Shown piece after piece: positions 1 through 6,685 of a stretch of 12,419 bases of DNA. The translations under genes were made by a program, and so were the position numbers. Source of the stretch: DATLNF01 sp046590575 (lineage in GTDB: Bacteria > Actinomycetota > Actinomycetes > BP-191); contig JBKJUS010000191.1 in the NCBI GenBank assembly GCA_046590575.1, positions 1 through 12,419 on the forward strand, written 5' to 3'. How positions within the stretch are numbered: position 1 is the stretch's first letter; every line of letters begins with the position of its first letter. The notes under the pieces are model-generated. The model searched no databases and had not been told where the DNA came from. It saw only the letters and a list, made by a program, of their open reading frames with translations.

Positions 1-1
1 C

Positions 2-79
2 GCTCTTGACGGCCGCTACGTCGGGACCACGCCTGCGGTTTTCGAGATCACCCCCGCTGCGCTGCGGCTGAAGATCTGA
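2..79 (+). CDS. C-terminal end of an unidentified protein (5'-truncated)
   Basis: An open frame enters from the left edge and ends at TGA 77-79. It encodes 25 residues ending in AVFEITPAALRLKI. Codons are GC-ending as in the other genes here, so this looks like a real gene end. The tail VFEITP loosely resembles the final beta strand of small split-barrel (PPOX-like) proteins, but that is a weak impression and I do not assign a family. It converges on glpD with only 25 bp between the two stop codons, and I see no convincing hairpin in that gap. Confidence 0.55.
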   Translation, partial: ALDGRYVGTTPAVFEITPAALRLKI

Positions 80-104
80 CGCCGTCCGTCCCGTGAGCGT
101 CGCT

Positions 105-1799
105 TCAGGCTGAGACATCCGCGTCGAGCCCCAGGAATCCGCGTTCGCGGCGTACGGCGTCGGCGTACGTGTCGACTTGCTTGTCGGCCCACGCCTCGTC
201 GCGATCGATTTCCACAGCGAGTAGGCGCGCGGCGAGCCGGGCGCTCGGCAGCGCCGCGTCACGGGCGCGCAGCGACAGCCGGGTGCGTCGCGAGAAGACG
301 TCGTCGAGGGTGGCGGCGCCCTCATGCCGGGCGGCCTGGACCACCTCGGCAGCGATGTGTGCTGCGGCGGGGGAGAGCCCGACCTCCAGACCCGGCTGGG
401 TCGCCAGGGCGAGCACGGCTGCCGCCGCGTCGCCGTGCTGGCGCACCGCGAGCTCGGCAGTCTCGGCATCCAGGCCGACCGCGTGGCCCGCCTGCACCGC
501 GTCGCGTACCGCCTCCTGGTAGGGCCGGGTGCCGCCAAGCGAAATCTCGTCGGTGCGGCAGCGGGCCCGACGGCCGTCCCGGTCGACGATCCGGTCGACG
601 ACGTCCTTCGCCATGCGGCGGAACGTGGTGAGCTTGCCGCCGGTGATCGTCAGCAGCCCGCTGCGTCCCTCGATCAGCAGGTGTCGTCGGCTCATGTCGC
701 TCGGCGACGATGCCGGTTTGTCCGTGCGGCGTAGCAGCGGCCGGTTGCCGGCCCAGGCACCGACGATGTCGCCGACCGCGAGGCCACTGCGGAACAGCGC
801 GTTGGCGGCGGCCAAGATGTAGTCGACGTCCTCTTCGGTGATCGACACCACGTCGAGCGGGCCGTCGTACGTCGTGTCAGTGGTGCCCAGGATCGTCTGA
901 CCCCCCCACGGGATCGCGAACATGCTGCGACCGTCGCCCTGCTGGCTCGGCAGCAGGATGCTGGCGTTGGTCAGGGGCACCCGCTCAGCCGGTACGACGA
1001 CGTGCACCCCCTTGCTCGGCTGTACGGCGAGAGTGCGGTGTGGTTCCTCTTGGCCCATCAGCGTGTCGACCCAAACCCCGGTGGCGTTGACCACATGACG
1101 AGCCCGCACCACGTAGTCCTCGCCGGTGAGCGCGTCGCGCAACTGGGCACCGTCGACGGCACCGCCGGGTCCGAAGGTCAGCTGCACCGCCTCCGTGTAG
1201 GTCAACGTCAGGGCACCGAAGCGGCGGGCCGCCTGGATCACAGCAAGGACGAGCCGGGCATCGTCGGTGGCGCAGTCGCCGTAGACGAACGCCCGGAGGA
1301 GGCCGCTGCTCTCCAGCGCCGGGGCCAAGGCGATCGCCTCCGCAGCGGTCACCTTCTGGTGCCGGCGGACGTTGCGAAAGCCGGCCAGAACGTCGTACGT
1401 CGTCATGCCGAGGCCGACCAGGCGCAACTTTGCCGTGTCGGGGAAGAGGGGGTAGATGAAGTCCATCGGCCGCACCAGGTGCGGGGCCAGCTCCTGCAGC
1501 AGCTGACGTTCGACGATCGACTCGTGGACGAGACCAAGCTCGTAGTTCTCGAGGTAACGCAGCCCGCCGTGGATCAGCTTGCTCGACTTCGACGACGTTC
1601 CGCTGGCGAGGTCGCCCTTGTCGATGACAAGGACCCGGAGCCCGCGGGAGGCGGCGTCGAGGGCCACACCAGCCCCGGTCGCACCGGCTCCCACGACAAG
1701 CACGTCGAGCGGCTCGGCGGTGGCGTCGGCGATCTCGTCGCGACGGTGGCGCACGGAGAACGGACGGACGTTTGACACGACGTCGACGGACCTTCCCAT
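105..1799 (-). CDS. glpD: FAD-dependent glycerol-3-phosphate dehydrogenase
   Basis: Oxidises sn-glycerol 3-phosphate to dihydroxyacetone phosphate and passes electrons to the respiratory quinone pool; peripheral membrane flavoprotein of glycerol catabolism. From the ATG at 1799 it is 564 aa. Residues 33-45 carry the FAD Rossmann motif (VVGAGATGAG). It is followed by the family signature SGTSSKSSKLIHGGLRYLE, later VVNATGVWVDTL, IPWGGQTILGTTDT and the second FAD/substrate motif ITGGKLTTFRRMAKD, then a helical C-terminal DAO_C-type domain. Length and motif order are normal and the gene looks intact. The start is uncertain: an in-frame GTG at 1844 gives 579 aa and a GTG at 1778 gives 557 aa; none has a clear ribosome binding site. 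I prefer 1799, which leaves a 30-40 residue lead before the Rossmann fold, as in other actinobacterial GlpD proteins. No glpF or glpK is adjacent. Confidence 0.95.
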   Translation of the reverse strand: MGRSVDVVSNVRPFSVRHRRDEIADATAEPLDVLVVGAGATGAGVALDAASRGLRVLVIDKGDLASGTSSKSSKLIHGGLRYLENYELGLVHESIVERQLLQELAPHLVRPMDFIYPLFPDTAKLRLVGLGMTTYDVLAGFRNVRRHQKVTAAEAIALAPALESSGLLRAFVYGDCATDDARLVLAVIQAARRFGALTLTYTEAVQLTFGPGGAVDGAQLRDALTGEDYVVRARHVVNATGVWVDTLMGQEEPHRTLAVQPSKGVHVVVPAERVPLTNASILLPSQQGDGRSMFAIPWGGQTILGTTDTTYDGPLDVVSITEEDVDYILAAANALFRSGLAVGDIVGAWAGNRPLLRRTDKPASSPSDMSRRHLLIEGRSGLLTITGGKLTTFRRMAKDVVDRIVDRDGRRARCRTDEISLGGTRPYQEAVRDAVQAGHAVGLDAETAELAVRQHGDAAAAVLALATQPGLEVGLSPAAAHIAAEVVQAARHEGAATLDDVFSRRTRLSLRARDAALPSARLAARLLAVEIDRDEAWADKQVDTYADAVRRERGFLGLDADVSA

Positions 1800-1820
1800 G
1801 GAACAAGCAGGACAAGGTCC
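1788..1820. promoter_or_regulatory. Inverted repeat at the glpD start
   Basis: GGACCTT (1788-1794) and AAGGTCC (1814-1820) form a perfect 7-bp inverted repeat separated by 19 nt and flanking the ATG at 1797-1799. It could be an operator for a repressor of glycerol metabolism, or a hairpin near the translation start. A 7-bp repeat may be chance in GC-rich DNA, so this is only a suggestion. Confidence 0.2.
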
Positions 1821-1891
1821 CTCACCCGCTGGGAAGTGTCTCACTTCGGCCCCGCTGCAGCCTGCCGGCGCTCGTGCCGATGTGAGTGCAC

Positions 1892-2767
1892 ATGGACCTC
1901 GACGGAGCCTCGCCCACGACCGAGTGGTCGATCGTGCTCGCGGAGCGGGGGATGCCGGTCGCCCCGCAGTCGCCGACTCCTGTTCCCCGGACCCGCTGGC
2001 TCGCCCTTGGTATCGCTCTGCTGGTCGGCCTCACCCTGCTGGGGACGGGCGTCGTCGTGCGCCATCTTGTCCGGCCACGGGCTGGCGTCGGCGACCTGCG
2101 GCCCGGGCCGGTCATGGGTGGGCCCGGCGCGTCGTACGCCGTCACCTGGCTCGGTGCCGGGGGTGCTCCCGTCCGGTGGAATCCGTGCCGGCCCATTCGT
2201 TGGGTCGCCAACCTCGCCGGGGCCTCACCGGACGCCGTCGACGACGTCGCGGCGGCGTTCGTTCGGCTCAGCGCGGCCAGCGGCCTGACGTTCGACTACC
2301 GAGGCACCACGGACGAGGTGCCGAGCGTCGAACGACCAGGCGTGCAGGCGAGGTACGGCGACGACTGGGCTCCGTTGCTGGTCGCCTCGGCACCGTTGAA
2401 GGGCACACCGCTCGGCGCCGGACTCGGGACCGGAGCCGAGACGGTCGGTGTCGCCACCCCGCTCGCCATCACTGAGCCGGGCAAGCCGACGGCGATCGTC
2501 TCCGCGCAGGTGGTGCTCGAGGCCGGACGACCACTGGTCGCCGGCTTCGGCTCCAGCGAGAGCCGCGGGTCGATCGTCCTGCACGAGCTAGCTCACGCTC
2601 TCGGGCTCGGGCATGTGCCCGACCCCACCCAGGTCATGTCGAGCGGTGGCGCCTCGGGCGCCGGACCCGGCGAACTCCAAGCGGGGGACCTGGCTGGGCT
2701 GGCCGCTCTCGGTGCCACCGGCGGCTGCCTCGACGAGCCCGAACCCTCTGTGGTCGACCCGACCTAG
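1892..2767 (+). CDS. Membrane-anchored matrixin-like zinc metalloprotease
   Basis: Predicted extracytoplasmic zinc endopeptidase of the metzincin/matrixin (M10-like) type, 291 aa from ATG 1892. A short cytoplasmic N-terminus (about 35 residues) precedes one hydrophobic segment, residues 36-57 (WLALGIALLVGLTLLGTGVV), so the enzyme is likely type II anchored with its catalytic part outside. The catalytic zinc site is HELAHALGLGH at 231-241 (H231, E232, H235, H241) with D244 after it, matching HExxHxxGxxHxxD; M249 (QVM) is a candidate Met-turn residue. Upstream, WNPCRPIRW and SGLTFDYRG resemble the N-terminal subdomain of bacterial matrixins. No cysteine-switch prodomain is recognisable. An in-frame GTG at 1886 is an alternative start; ribosome binding sites are weak for both. 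Divergent from glpD and ends immediately before the long palindrome. Substrate unknown. Confidence 0.85.
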   Translation: MDLDGASPTTEWSIVLAERGMPVAPQSPTPVPRTRWLALGIALLVGLTLLGTGVVVRHLVRPRAGVGDLRPGPVMGGPGASYAVTWLGAGGAPVRWNPCRPIRWVANLAGASPDAVDDVAAAFVRLSAASGLTFDYRGTTDEVPSVERPGVQARYGDDWAPLLVASAPLKGTPLGAGLGTGAETVGVATPLAITEPGKPTAIVSAQVVLEAGRPLVAGFGSSESRGSIVLHELAHALGLGHVPDPTQVMSSGGASGAGPGELQAGDLAGLAALGATGGCLDEPEPSVVDPT

Positions 2768-2866
2768 CCCCCCACCCCCTCGACTTCACCCACTGAAACC
2801 ACCGATTCGGCGGTAAAAATGGCGAATTCAGGTGGTTTCAGTGGGTGAAGTCGAGGGGGTGGGGGG
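2768..2866. repeat. Long perfect palindrome (36-bp arms, 27-nt spacer) between convergent genes
   Basis: Left arm 2768-2803 and right arm 2831-2866 are exact reverse complements over 36 bp; with a one-base bulge at 2867 the pairing extends to G2767/C2868. Inside the spacer, 2805-2809 (ATTCG) can pair with 2823-2827 (CGAAT), lengthening the stem. The left arm starts directly after the protease stop codon (TAG 2765-2767). The exonuclease stop codon (TGA, minus strand, 2830-2828) abuts the inner edge of the right arm. As RNA it would form a very stable hairpin from either strand, so a bidirectional terminator is plausible although there is no trailing T-run. It could equally be a copy of a dispersed palindromic element. 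No second copy occurs in this window. Confidence 0.9.
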
Positions 2867-3775
2867 GCGTGCAGCGGACGAGGAGCGAGTCGCGAGCACG
2901 GCGAGCAGGCGGTTGAGGGGGGAGTCGAGACCCCAGCGCTCGGAGAGCTCCACCAACGCCGCGGGGTCCACTGGTTGGTGGGGGAGTGTGGCGTCGTGCG
3001 GCGTGATCTCGATGTCGCAGGCGACGGCGACGACTGGGCGGGCCGCGTCGACGTACGCCCGGGCGCTGGCCACCTTCGCCAGGCCGTCGGCGCCCGCGTC
3101 GAGTGCGGCGAGTAACGACGTGAGGTCGCCGTACTTGGTGACCAGCGCCGCCGCAGTCTTCTCACCGACGCCCGGCACCCCCGGGAGACCGTCGCTCGGG
3201 TCGCCACGCAACGTCGCGTAGTCGGCGTACGCCCGGCCCGGGATGCCGTACTTCTCCGTCACCGCCGCCTCGTCGAAGACCGCGATGTTGGCGATGCCCT
3301 TCTGCGTGTAGAGCACGCGCACGCCGCGCGCATCGTCGATGAGCTGGAAGAGGTCGCGGTCGCCGGTGACGACGTCGACAGGGCCGACGTGACGGGTGGC
3401 TAGGGTGCCGATCACGTCGTCGGCCTCGAAGCCGGTCGCCCCGAGCACCGGGATGCCGATCGCCGTGAGCACGGCTTCGATGACCGGCACCTGCGGGCTC
3501 AGGTTGTCGGGAATCTCCTCGGCGTCACCAGTGGCGACACGATGCAGCTTGTACGTCGGAAGCAGCGCGACTCGGAAGTCCGGTCGCCAATCGTGGTCCA
3601 TGGTGGCGACGAGCTGCTGCGGACGGTACGTCTCGACAAGGAACGCGATCATGTTGAGGAGGCCGCGTACCGCGTTGACCGGCTCGCCCTGCGGGCTGCG
3701 CACGGAGTCCGGCACACCGTAGAACGCCCGGAAGTACAGGCTCGGCGTATCCAGCAGCATCAGTCGGTCGGCCAT
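2828..3775 (-). CDS. fenA: FenA-like 5'-3' exonuclease / flap endonuclease
   Basis: Stand-alone homologue of the DNA polymerase I 5' nuclease domain; such proteins cut 5' flaps and act 5'-3' on DNA during repair with two metal ions. From ATG 3775 it is 315 aa. Acidic metal-binding motifs are visible: D9 (LMLLD), D60 (MDHD), E117/D119/D120 (FEADD), D139/D141 (TGDRD) and D192/D195 (GDPSD), followed by the helix-3-turn-helix DNA-binding motif LPGVPGVGEKTAAALV (197-212). The family matches mycobacterial Rv2090/MSMEG_3883 (FenA), and the divergent M24 peptidase next door matches the Rv2089c neighbour. An upstream in-frame start at 3895 would overlap the peptidase gene and adds 40 non-conserved residues, so I reject it. 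Odd feature: the last 12 residues (304-315, PPTPSTSPTETT) are encoded exactly by the right arm of the palindrome and do not look like part of the fold. Confidence 0.93.
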   Translation of the reverse strand: MADRLMLLDTPSLYFRAFYGVPDSVRSPQGEPVNAVRGLLNMIAFLVETYRPQQLVATMDHDWRPDFRVALLPTYKLHRVATGDAEEIPDNLSPQVPVIEAVLTAIGIPVLGATGFEADDVIGTLATRHVGPVDVVTGDRDLFQLIDDARGVRVLYTQKGIANIAVFDEAAVTEKYGIPGRAYADYATLRGDPSDGLPGVPGVGEKTAAALVTKYGDLTSLLAALDAGADGLAKVASARAYVDAARPVVAVACDIEITPHDATLPHQPVDPAALVELSERWGLDSPLNRLLAVLATRSSSAARPPTPSTSPTETT

Positions 3776-3783
3776 GGCTGCGC

Positions 3784-3789
3784 ATGCTA
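3784..3789 (-). promoter_or_regulatory. Candidate -10 hexamer for the exonuclease gene
   Basis: On the minus strand TAGCAT (TAnnnT) lies 8 nt before the ATG at 3775, close to the spacing expected for a leaderless transcript. No good -35 is visible and there is no ribosome binding site before the ATG, which fits leaderless initiation. The whole divergent intergenic region is only 44 bp. Confidence 0.35.
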
Positions 3790-3807
3790 GCCACGAGTTG
3801 CTCCGGA

Positions 3808-3813
3808 TACGCT
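3808..3813 (+). promoter_or_regulatory. Candidate -10 hexamer for the M24 peptidase gene
   Basis: TACGCT (TAnnnT) followed by exactly 6 nt and then ATG 3820, which places the expected transcription start on the start codon. No Shine-Dalgarno sequence is present. No clear -35; the region where it should be overlaps the candidate -10 of the divergent gene. Confidence 0.4.
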
Positions 3814-3819
3814 CGCGGT

Positions 3820-4947
3820 ATGACCACTGACCTGTTCCCGGCGGATCGGCTGGCCCGTGCCCAGCAGGCCGTGGCCGCCGCCGGGCTCGACGCACTGCTG
3901 ATCACCCCGGGCGCTGACCTGCGCTACCTCACCGGGTACGACGCCCTTCCGCTCGAGCGGCTCACCTGCTTGGTGCTGCCGGCAGGCGGTGCAGCGACCC
4001 TCGTCGTGCCCACGCTGGAGCGGCCACGAGCGATCGACTCGCCGGCCGGTGCACTGGGCATCGAGGTCGTCGGATGGGGCGAGACCGAGGATCCCTTCGC
4101 CCTGGCCGCGGGTCGGCTGCGGACCGCACTCGGCTCCAACCCGGGCGCCGTCGGGGTGGCTGATCGGATGTGGGCGGTGCACGCGCTGTGCTTTGCCGAC
4201 GCGCTGCCTGGGGCGAAGCAGAGTGCGGCCGGCGTCGTCTTGCGGGAACTCCGGATGCGTAAGACGCCGGCCGAGGTGCAGGCCCTACGGGACGCGGCGA
4301 CGATCATCGATGGGGTGCACGAGCAGATCCAGAAGTGGTCGGTGGTGGGCCGTCGCGAGGACGAGGTCGGCCGCGACATCGCCGACGCGATCCTCGCCGG
4401 CGGCAATGCCCACGTGAACTTCGTCATCGTCGGGTCGGGCCCCAACGGCGCCAGCCCCCACCACGACACCGGCCCACGAGTCATCCAGGCTGGCGACGCG
4501 ATCGTGTTCGACATCGGCGGTACGACGCCAGACGGCTACTGCAGCGACATCACCAGGACCTACGTGGTCGGCGAGCCACCCGACGGCTTCGCCGAGATGT
4601 ACGCCGTCTTGCTGGCCGCCCAGGAGGCGAGCTGCGCTGCCGTACGCCCAGGGGTGACCTGCGAAGGCATCGACTCTGCGGCGCGCGATGTCATCGCCGA
4701 CGCCGGCTTCGGCGACTACTTCATCCACCGGACTGGTCACGGGATCGGCCTGGAGGAGCACGAAGAGCCCTACATCGTCGCGGGCAACACCGAACCGGTG
4801 GAGCCGGGCTTCGCCTTCTCGATTGAGCCGGGCATCTATCTCCCGGGCCGGTACGGCGCACGCATCGAGGACATCGTCGTCGTCACCGTCGACGGCGTGG
4901 AGCGGCTCAACCACGTGGACCGGGCGCTCATCGCGCTGGGTGCCTGA
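3820..4947 (+). CDS. pepE: M24 family Xaa-Pro dipeptidase/aminopeptidase
   Basis: Cytoplasmic dinuclear metallopeptidase with the pita-bread fold, predicted to release N-terminal residues from Xaa-Pro peptides. From ATG 3820 it is 375 aa: a creatinase/prolidase N-terminal domain (about 1-145) and the catalytic domain (about 150-370). All five metal ligands can be placed: D231 (IVFDIGG), D243 (CSDITRTY), H307 (RTGHGIGLEEHEEP), E336 (FSIEPGIY) and E350 (ARIEDIVVV). The longer frame from 3784 adds 12 residues but would overlap the divergent promoter, so 3820 is chosen. Divergent from the fenA-like gene, the same arrangement as mycobacterial Rv2089c (pepE)/Rv2090. Its TGA stop shares its last base with the ATG of the acyl-CoA dehydrogenase, implying one transcript and coupled translation. 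Whether it acts as dipeptidase or aminopeptidase cannot be told from sequence. Confidence 0.93.
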   Translation: MTTDLFPADRLARAQQAVAAAGLDALLITPGADLRYLTGYDALPLERLTCLVLPAGGAATLVVPTLERPRAIDSPAGALGIEVVGWGETEDPFALAAGRLRTALGSNPGAVGVADRMWAVHALCFADALPGAKQSAAGVVLRELRMRKTPAEVQALRDAATIIDGVHEQIQKWSVVGRREDEVGRDIADAILAGGNAHVNFVIVGSGPNGASPHHDTGPRVIQAGDAIVFDIGGTTPDGYCSDITRTYVVGEPPDGFAEMYAVLLAAQEASCAAVRPGVTCEGIDSAARDVIADAGFGDYFIHRTGHGIGLEEHEEPYIVAGNTEPVEPGFAFSIEPGIYLPGRYGARIEDIVVVTVDGVERLNHVDRALIALGA

Positions 4948-6104
4948 TGGTGGTCGCCCGCTCCCTGCCGACTCTGGAGGCTGAGTCGCTGATCGCGTTG
5001 ACCCGCGACCTGGTTGCCGCTGAGGTCGCTCCGCGGGCAGCCGAGTTCGAGGACCGCAAGGAGTTTCCCCGCGAGGTCGTGCGCACCCTCGGCAAGTCGG
5101 GATTGCTCAGCTTGGCGTATCCCGAAGAGCACGGCGGCGCTGCGCAGCCCTACGAGGTCTATCTCCAGGTGCTCGAGGAGCTCGCCGCAGGGTGGATGGC
5201 GGTCGCCCTCGCGGTGTCGGTGCATACGCTGAGCTGTTATCCGCTCGCGGCGTTCGGCACCACTGAGCAGAAGGCTCGATGGCTGCCGGACATGCTCGGT
5301 GGGGAAACCCTCGGCGCCTACTGCCTGTCCGAGGCGTCGTCGGGCTCGGACGCGGCGGCGTTGACCACCCGCGCCGCTCTTACGGCGGACGGGTCGGCGT
5401 ACGTCGTCGACGGAGTCAAGGCCTGGGTGACCCACGGCGGCCACGCCGACTTCTACAACCTTATGGTCCGCACCGGGGGTGACGGGCCCAAGGGCATCTC
5501 CTGCCTGCTCGCGCCGGCCGACACGCCGGGTCTCGAGGCGGCGGTCCCGGAGAAGAAGATGGGCCTGCGGTCCTCACCGACGGCGCAGATCGCGCTGTCC
5601 GGTGCCCGGGTCGATGCGGACCGGCTGATCGGGGAGGAGGGCCAGGGCTTCGCCATCGCGCTCTCCGCGCTGGACGGGGGTCGGCTCGGCATCGCCGCCT
5701 GCGCGACCGGGCTGGCCCAGGCCGCCCTGTCCTACGCCCTCGGCTACGCCAAGGAGCGGGCCCAGTTCGGCAAGCCGATCCTGGACTTCCAGGGAGTGTC
5801 CTTCATGCTCGCCGACATGGCGACGCAGGTAGAGGCAGCCCGCTCGCTCTACCTCGCCGCGGCCCGGTTGCGCGATAGCGGCCGGCCCTATGGTCGGCAG
5901 GCGGCGATGGCCAAGCTCTTCGCGACCGACACCGCAATGCAGGTGACGACGGACGGCGTACAGGTCCTCGGTGGATACGGCTATGTCGAGGACTATCCGG
6001 TCGAGCGTTACATGCGCGAGGCGAAAGTGCTGCAGATCTTCGAAGGCACCAACCAGATTCAGCGCCTTGTCATCGGCCGGTCCCTGGCGAGAGACGGCGT
6101 CTAG
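4947..6104 (+). CDS. Acyl-CoA dehydrogenase
   Basis: FAD enzyme forming the alpha,beta double bond of an acyl-CoA, donating electrons to ETF. 385 aa, normal full length. N-terminal helical domain (about 12-120), then the FAD/substrate motif AYCLSEASSGSDAAAL (124-139), the central beta domain with KAWVTHGGHADFY, and the C-terminal helical domain with RAQFGKPILDFQGV, QVLGGYGYVEDYPVERYMRE and KVLQIFEGTNQIQR. E366 in the last motif is at the position of the catalytic base of short-chain/butyryl-type enzymes. Chain-length preference cannot be settled by eye; the motif set is nearest to short-chain or short-branched-chain members. Start ATG 4947 overlaps the peptidase stop by one base (TGATG). Possible links to the nearby lysine pathway (crotonyl-CoA/butyryl-CoA step) are speculative, because it belongs to a different transcription unit. 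Confidence 0.93.
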   Translation: MVVARSLPTLEAESLIALTRDLVAAEVAPRAAEFEDRKEFPREVVRTLGKSGLLSLAYPEEHGGAAQPYEVYLQVLEELAAGWMAVALAVSVHTLSCYPLAAFGTTEQKARWLPDMLGGETLGAYCLSEASSGSDAAALTTRAALTADGSAYVVDGVKAWVTHGGHADFYNLMVRTGGDGPKGISCLLAPADTPGLEAAVPEKKMGLRSSPTAQIALSGARVDADRLIGEEGQGFAIALSALDGGRLGIAACATGLAQAALSYALGYAKERAQFGKPILDFQGVSFMLADMATQVEAARSLYLAAARLRDSGRPYGRQAAMAKLFATDTAMQVTTDGVQVLGGYGYVEDYPVERYMREAKVLQIFEGTNQIQRLVIGRSLARDGV

Positions 6105-6256
6105 CCCTCTGAGGACAACGTGGCAAGCAGCACTCGGCCGTCTGGCTCGTAGAAAACTGGTCCACCTGGGCTATCAAGGCCGTTGCGGCCGCTGCCGAAG
6201 TCTTGAGTGCTGGGACACGTCTGCCAGGTGGCAGGGGTGGTCCAGCGGAGGGAGCG

Positions 6257-6325
6257 ATGATCCGCACCGTCCTCACCGACTGCCCGCCTTCGGGGGGAGC
6301 AGCACGGAGACAACCGGTCGCCTAG
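6257..6325 (+). CDS. Possible 22-residue leader peptide
   Basis: ATG 6257 to TAG 6323-6325 encodes MIRTVLTDCPPSGGAARRQPVA. It is preceded by a strong Shine-Dalgarno sequence GGAGG (6247-6251) with 5-nt spacing, better than that of most annotated genes in this window. The stop codon sits in the loop of a potential hairpin (ACCGG 6313-6317 with CCGGT 6326-6330), 89 bp upstream of the secreted-protein gene. The first half uses GC-ending codons and the second half does not, so coding support is mixed. It may be a regulatory upstream ORF or chance. Confidence 0.3.
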   Translation: MIRTVLTDCPPSGGAARRQPVA

Positions 6326-6403
6326 CCGGTGCGGGGAGTTAGTGGCGAGACCGACCCTCCGAGCGAGCCAGGAGCCCAGTCAGGGCGCCTGACCTTCTCG
6401 GGC

Positions 6404-6408
6404 GGGAG
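6404..6408 (+). promoter_or_regulatory. Ribosome binding site of the small secreted protein gene
   Basis: GGGAG with 6-nt spacing to ATG 6415 fixes the start of the small gene. It lies just after the GTCAGG/CCTGAC hairpin (6379-6393). Confidence 0.6.
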
Positions 6409-6414
6409 AGCACG

Positions 6415-6663
6415 ATGAGCGTCACGCTCACAGCACGAAGCAGGGCTCTAGTGGTCCTGCTGGTCGCGGCCCTCATGGCCGTGACCGGCTACACCGCGTT
6501 CGCTAGTGGCGACGGGTCCGGTCACGGACCGATCGGCCGCCCCGCCACGGGCAACGTGGAAGTGGTGAACGTCGAACCGCAGGGTCAGCAGGAGACGCAG
6601 ATCGGTACGGCGCTCAAGCTGGTCCGCAACGCTGACGGATCGGTCACCCGGACCGAGTCCTGA
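6415..6663 (+). CDS. Small secreted or membrane-anchored protein, unknown function
   Basis: 82 aa, not a family I recognise. Residues 1-12 (MSVTLTARSRAL) are basic, followed by a hydrophobic core (VVLLVAALMAVTGYTAFA) and a plausible signal peptidase I site after AFAS, giving a mature peptide of about 50 residues rich in G, Q, V and T. There is no cysteine, so it is neither a lipoprotein nor disulfide-bonded. The mature part contains NVEVVNVEPQGQQETQIGTAL and KLVRNADGSVTRTES. The gene is supported by a good ribosome binding site, GC-ending codons and a strong terminator directly after it. It follows a 310-bp leader with possible RNA structure and may therefore be post-transcriptionally controlled. 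It could alternatively stay anchored by its N-terminal helix. Confidence 0.7.
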   Translation: MSVTLTARSRALVVLLVAALMAVTGYTAFASGDGSGHGPIGRPATGNVEVVNVEPQGQQETQIGTALKLVRNADGSVTRTES

Positions 6664-6685
6664 CGCGCGGCATCGACTGTCGTAC

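Larger units (their letters stand above)
6105..6414. other. 310-bp non-coding region with potential structured leader
   Basis: No protein gene of normal length is supported here. The stretch holds several possible RNA pairings on the + strand. CAGCACTC (6128-6135) pairs with GAGTGCTG (6205-6212). CCACCTGG (6162-6169) pairs with CCAGGTGG (6224-6231). The two pairs interleave in pseudoknot order. Competing local hairpins are GGCCG/CGGCC (6178-6190) and CTGCC/GGCAG (6221-6234). Further down are ACCGG/CCGGT (6313-6330) and GTCAGG/CCTGAC (6379-6393). I looked for cobalamin, c-di-AMP, c-di-GMP, glycine and SAM riboswitch landmarks, RNase P, tmRNA and tRNA signatures and found none convincing. It could be a long 5' leader of the secreted protein gene, or hold a small RNA. 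Confidence 0.5.

Noticed and set aside
1002..1775. Long + strand open frame opposite glpD
   Set aside because: Antisense shadow caused by high GC in third codon positions; the minus-strand frame has complete GlpD motifs.
2768..2866. Insertion sequence or attachment site
   Set aside because: No transposase or integrase nearby and no target-site duplication visible; only the palindrome itself can be supported.
3776..3895. N-terminal extension of the exonuclease to position 3895
   Set aside because: Adds 40 non-family residues and would overlap the divergent peptidase gene and both candidate promoters.
4285..4914. Long minus-strand open frame within the M24 peptidase gene
   Set aside because: Shadow frame; the + strand frame carries all five metal ligands of the M24 family.
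6105..6414. Known riboswitch or structural RNA (cobalamin, c-di-AMP, c-di-GMP, SAM, glycine, RNase P, tmRNA)
   Set aside because: A B12-box-like AGCCAGGAG is present at about 6366-6374 but the rest of the box and the upstream conserved parts are missing; no landmarks of the other classes were found.
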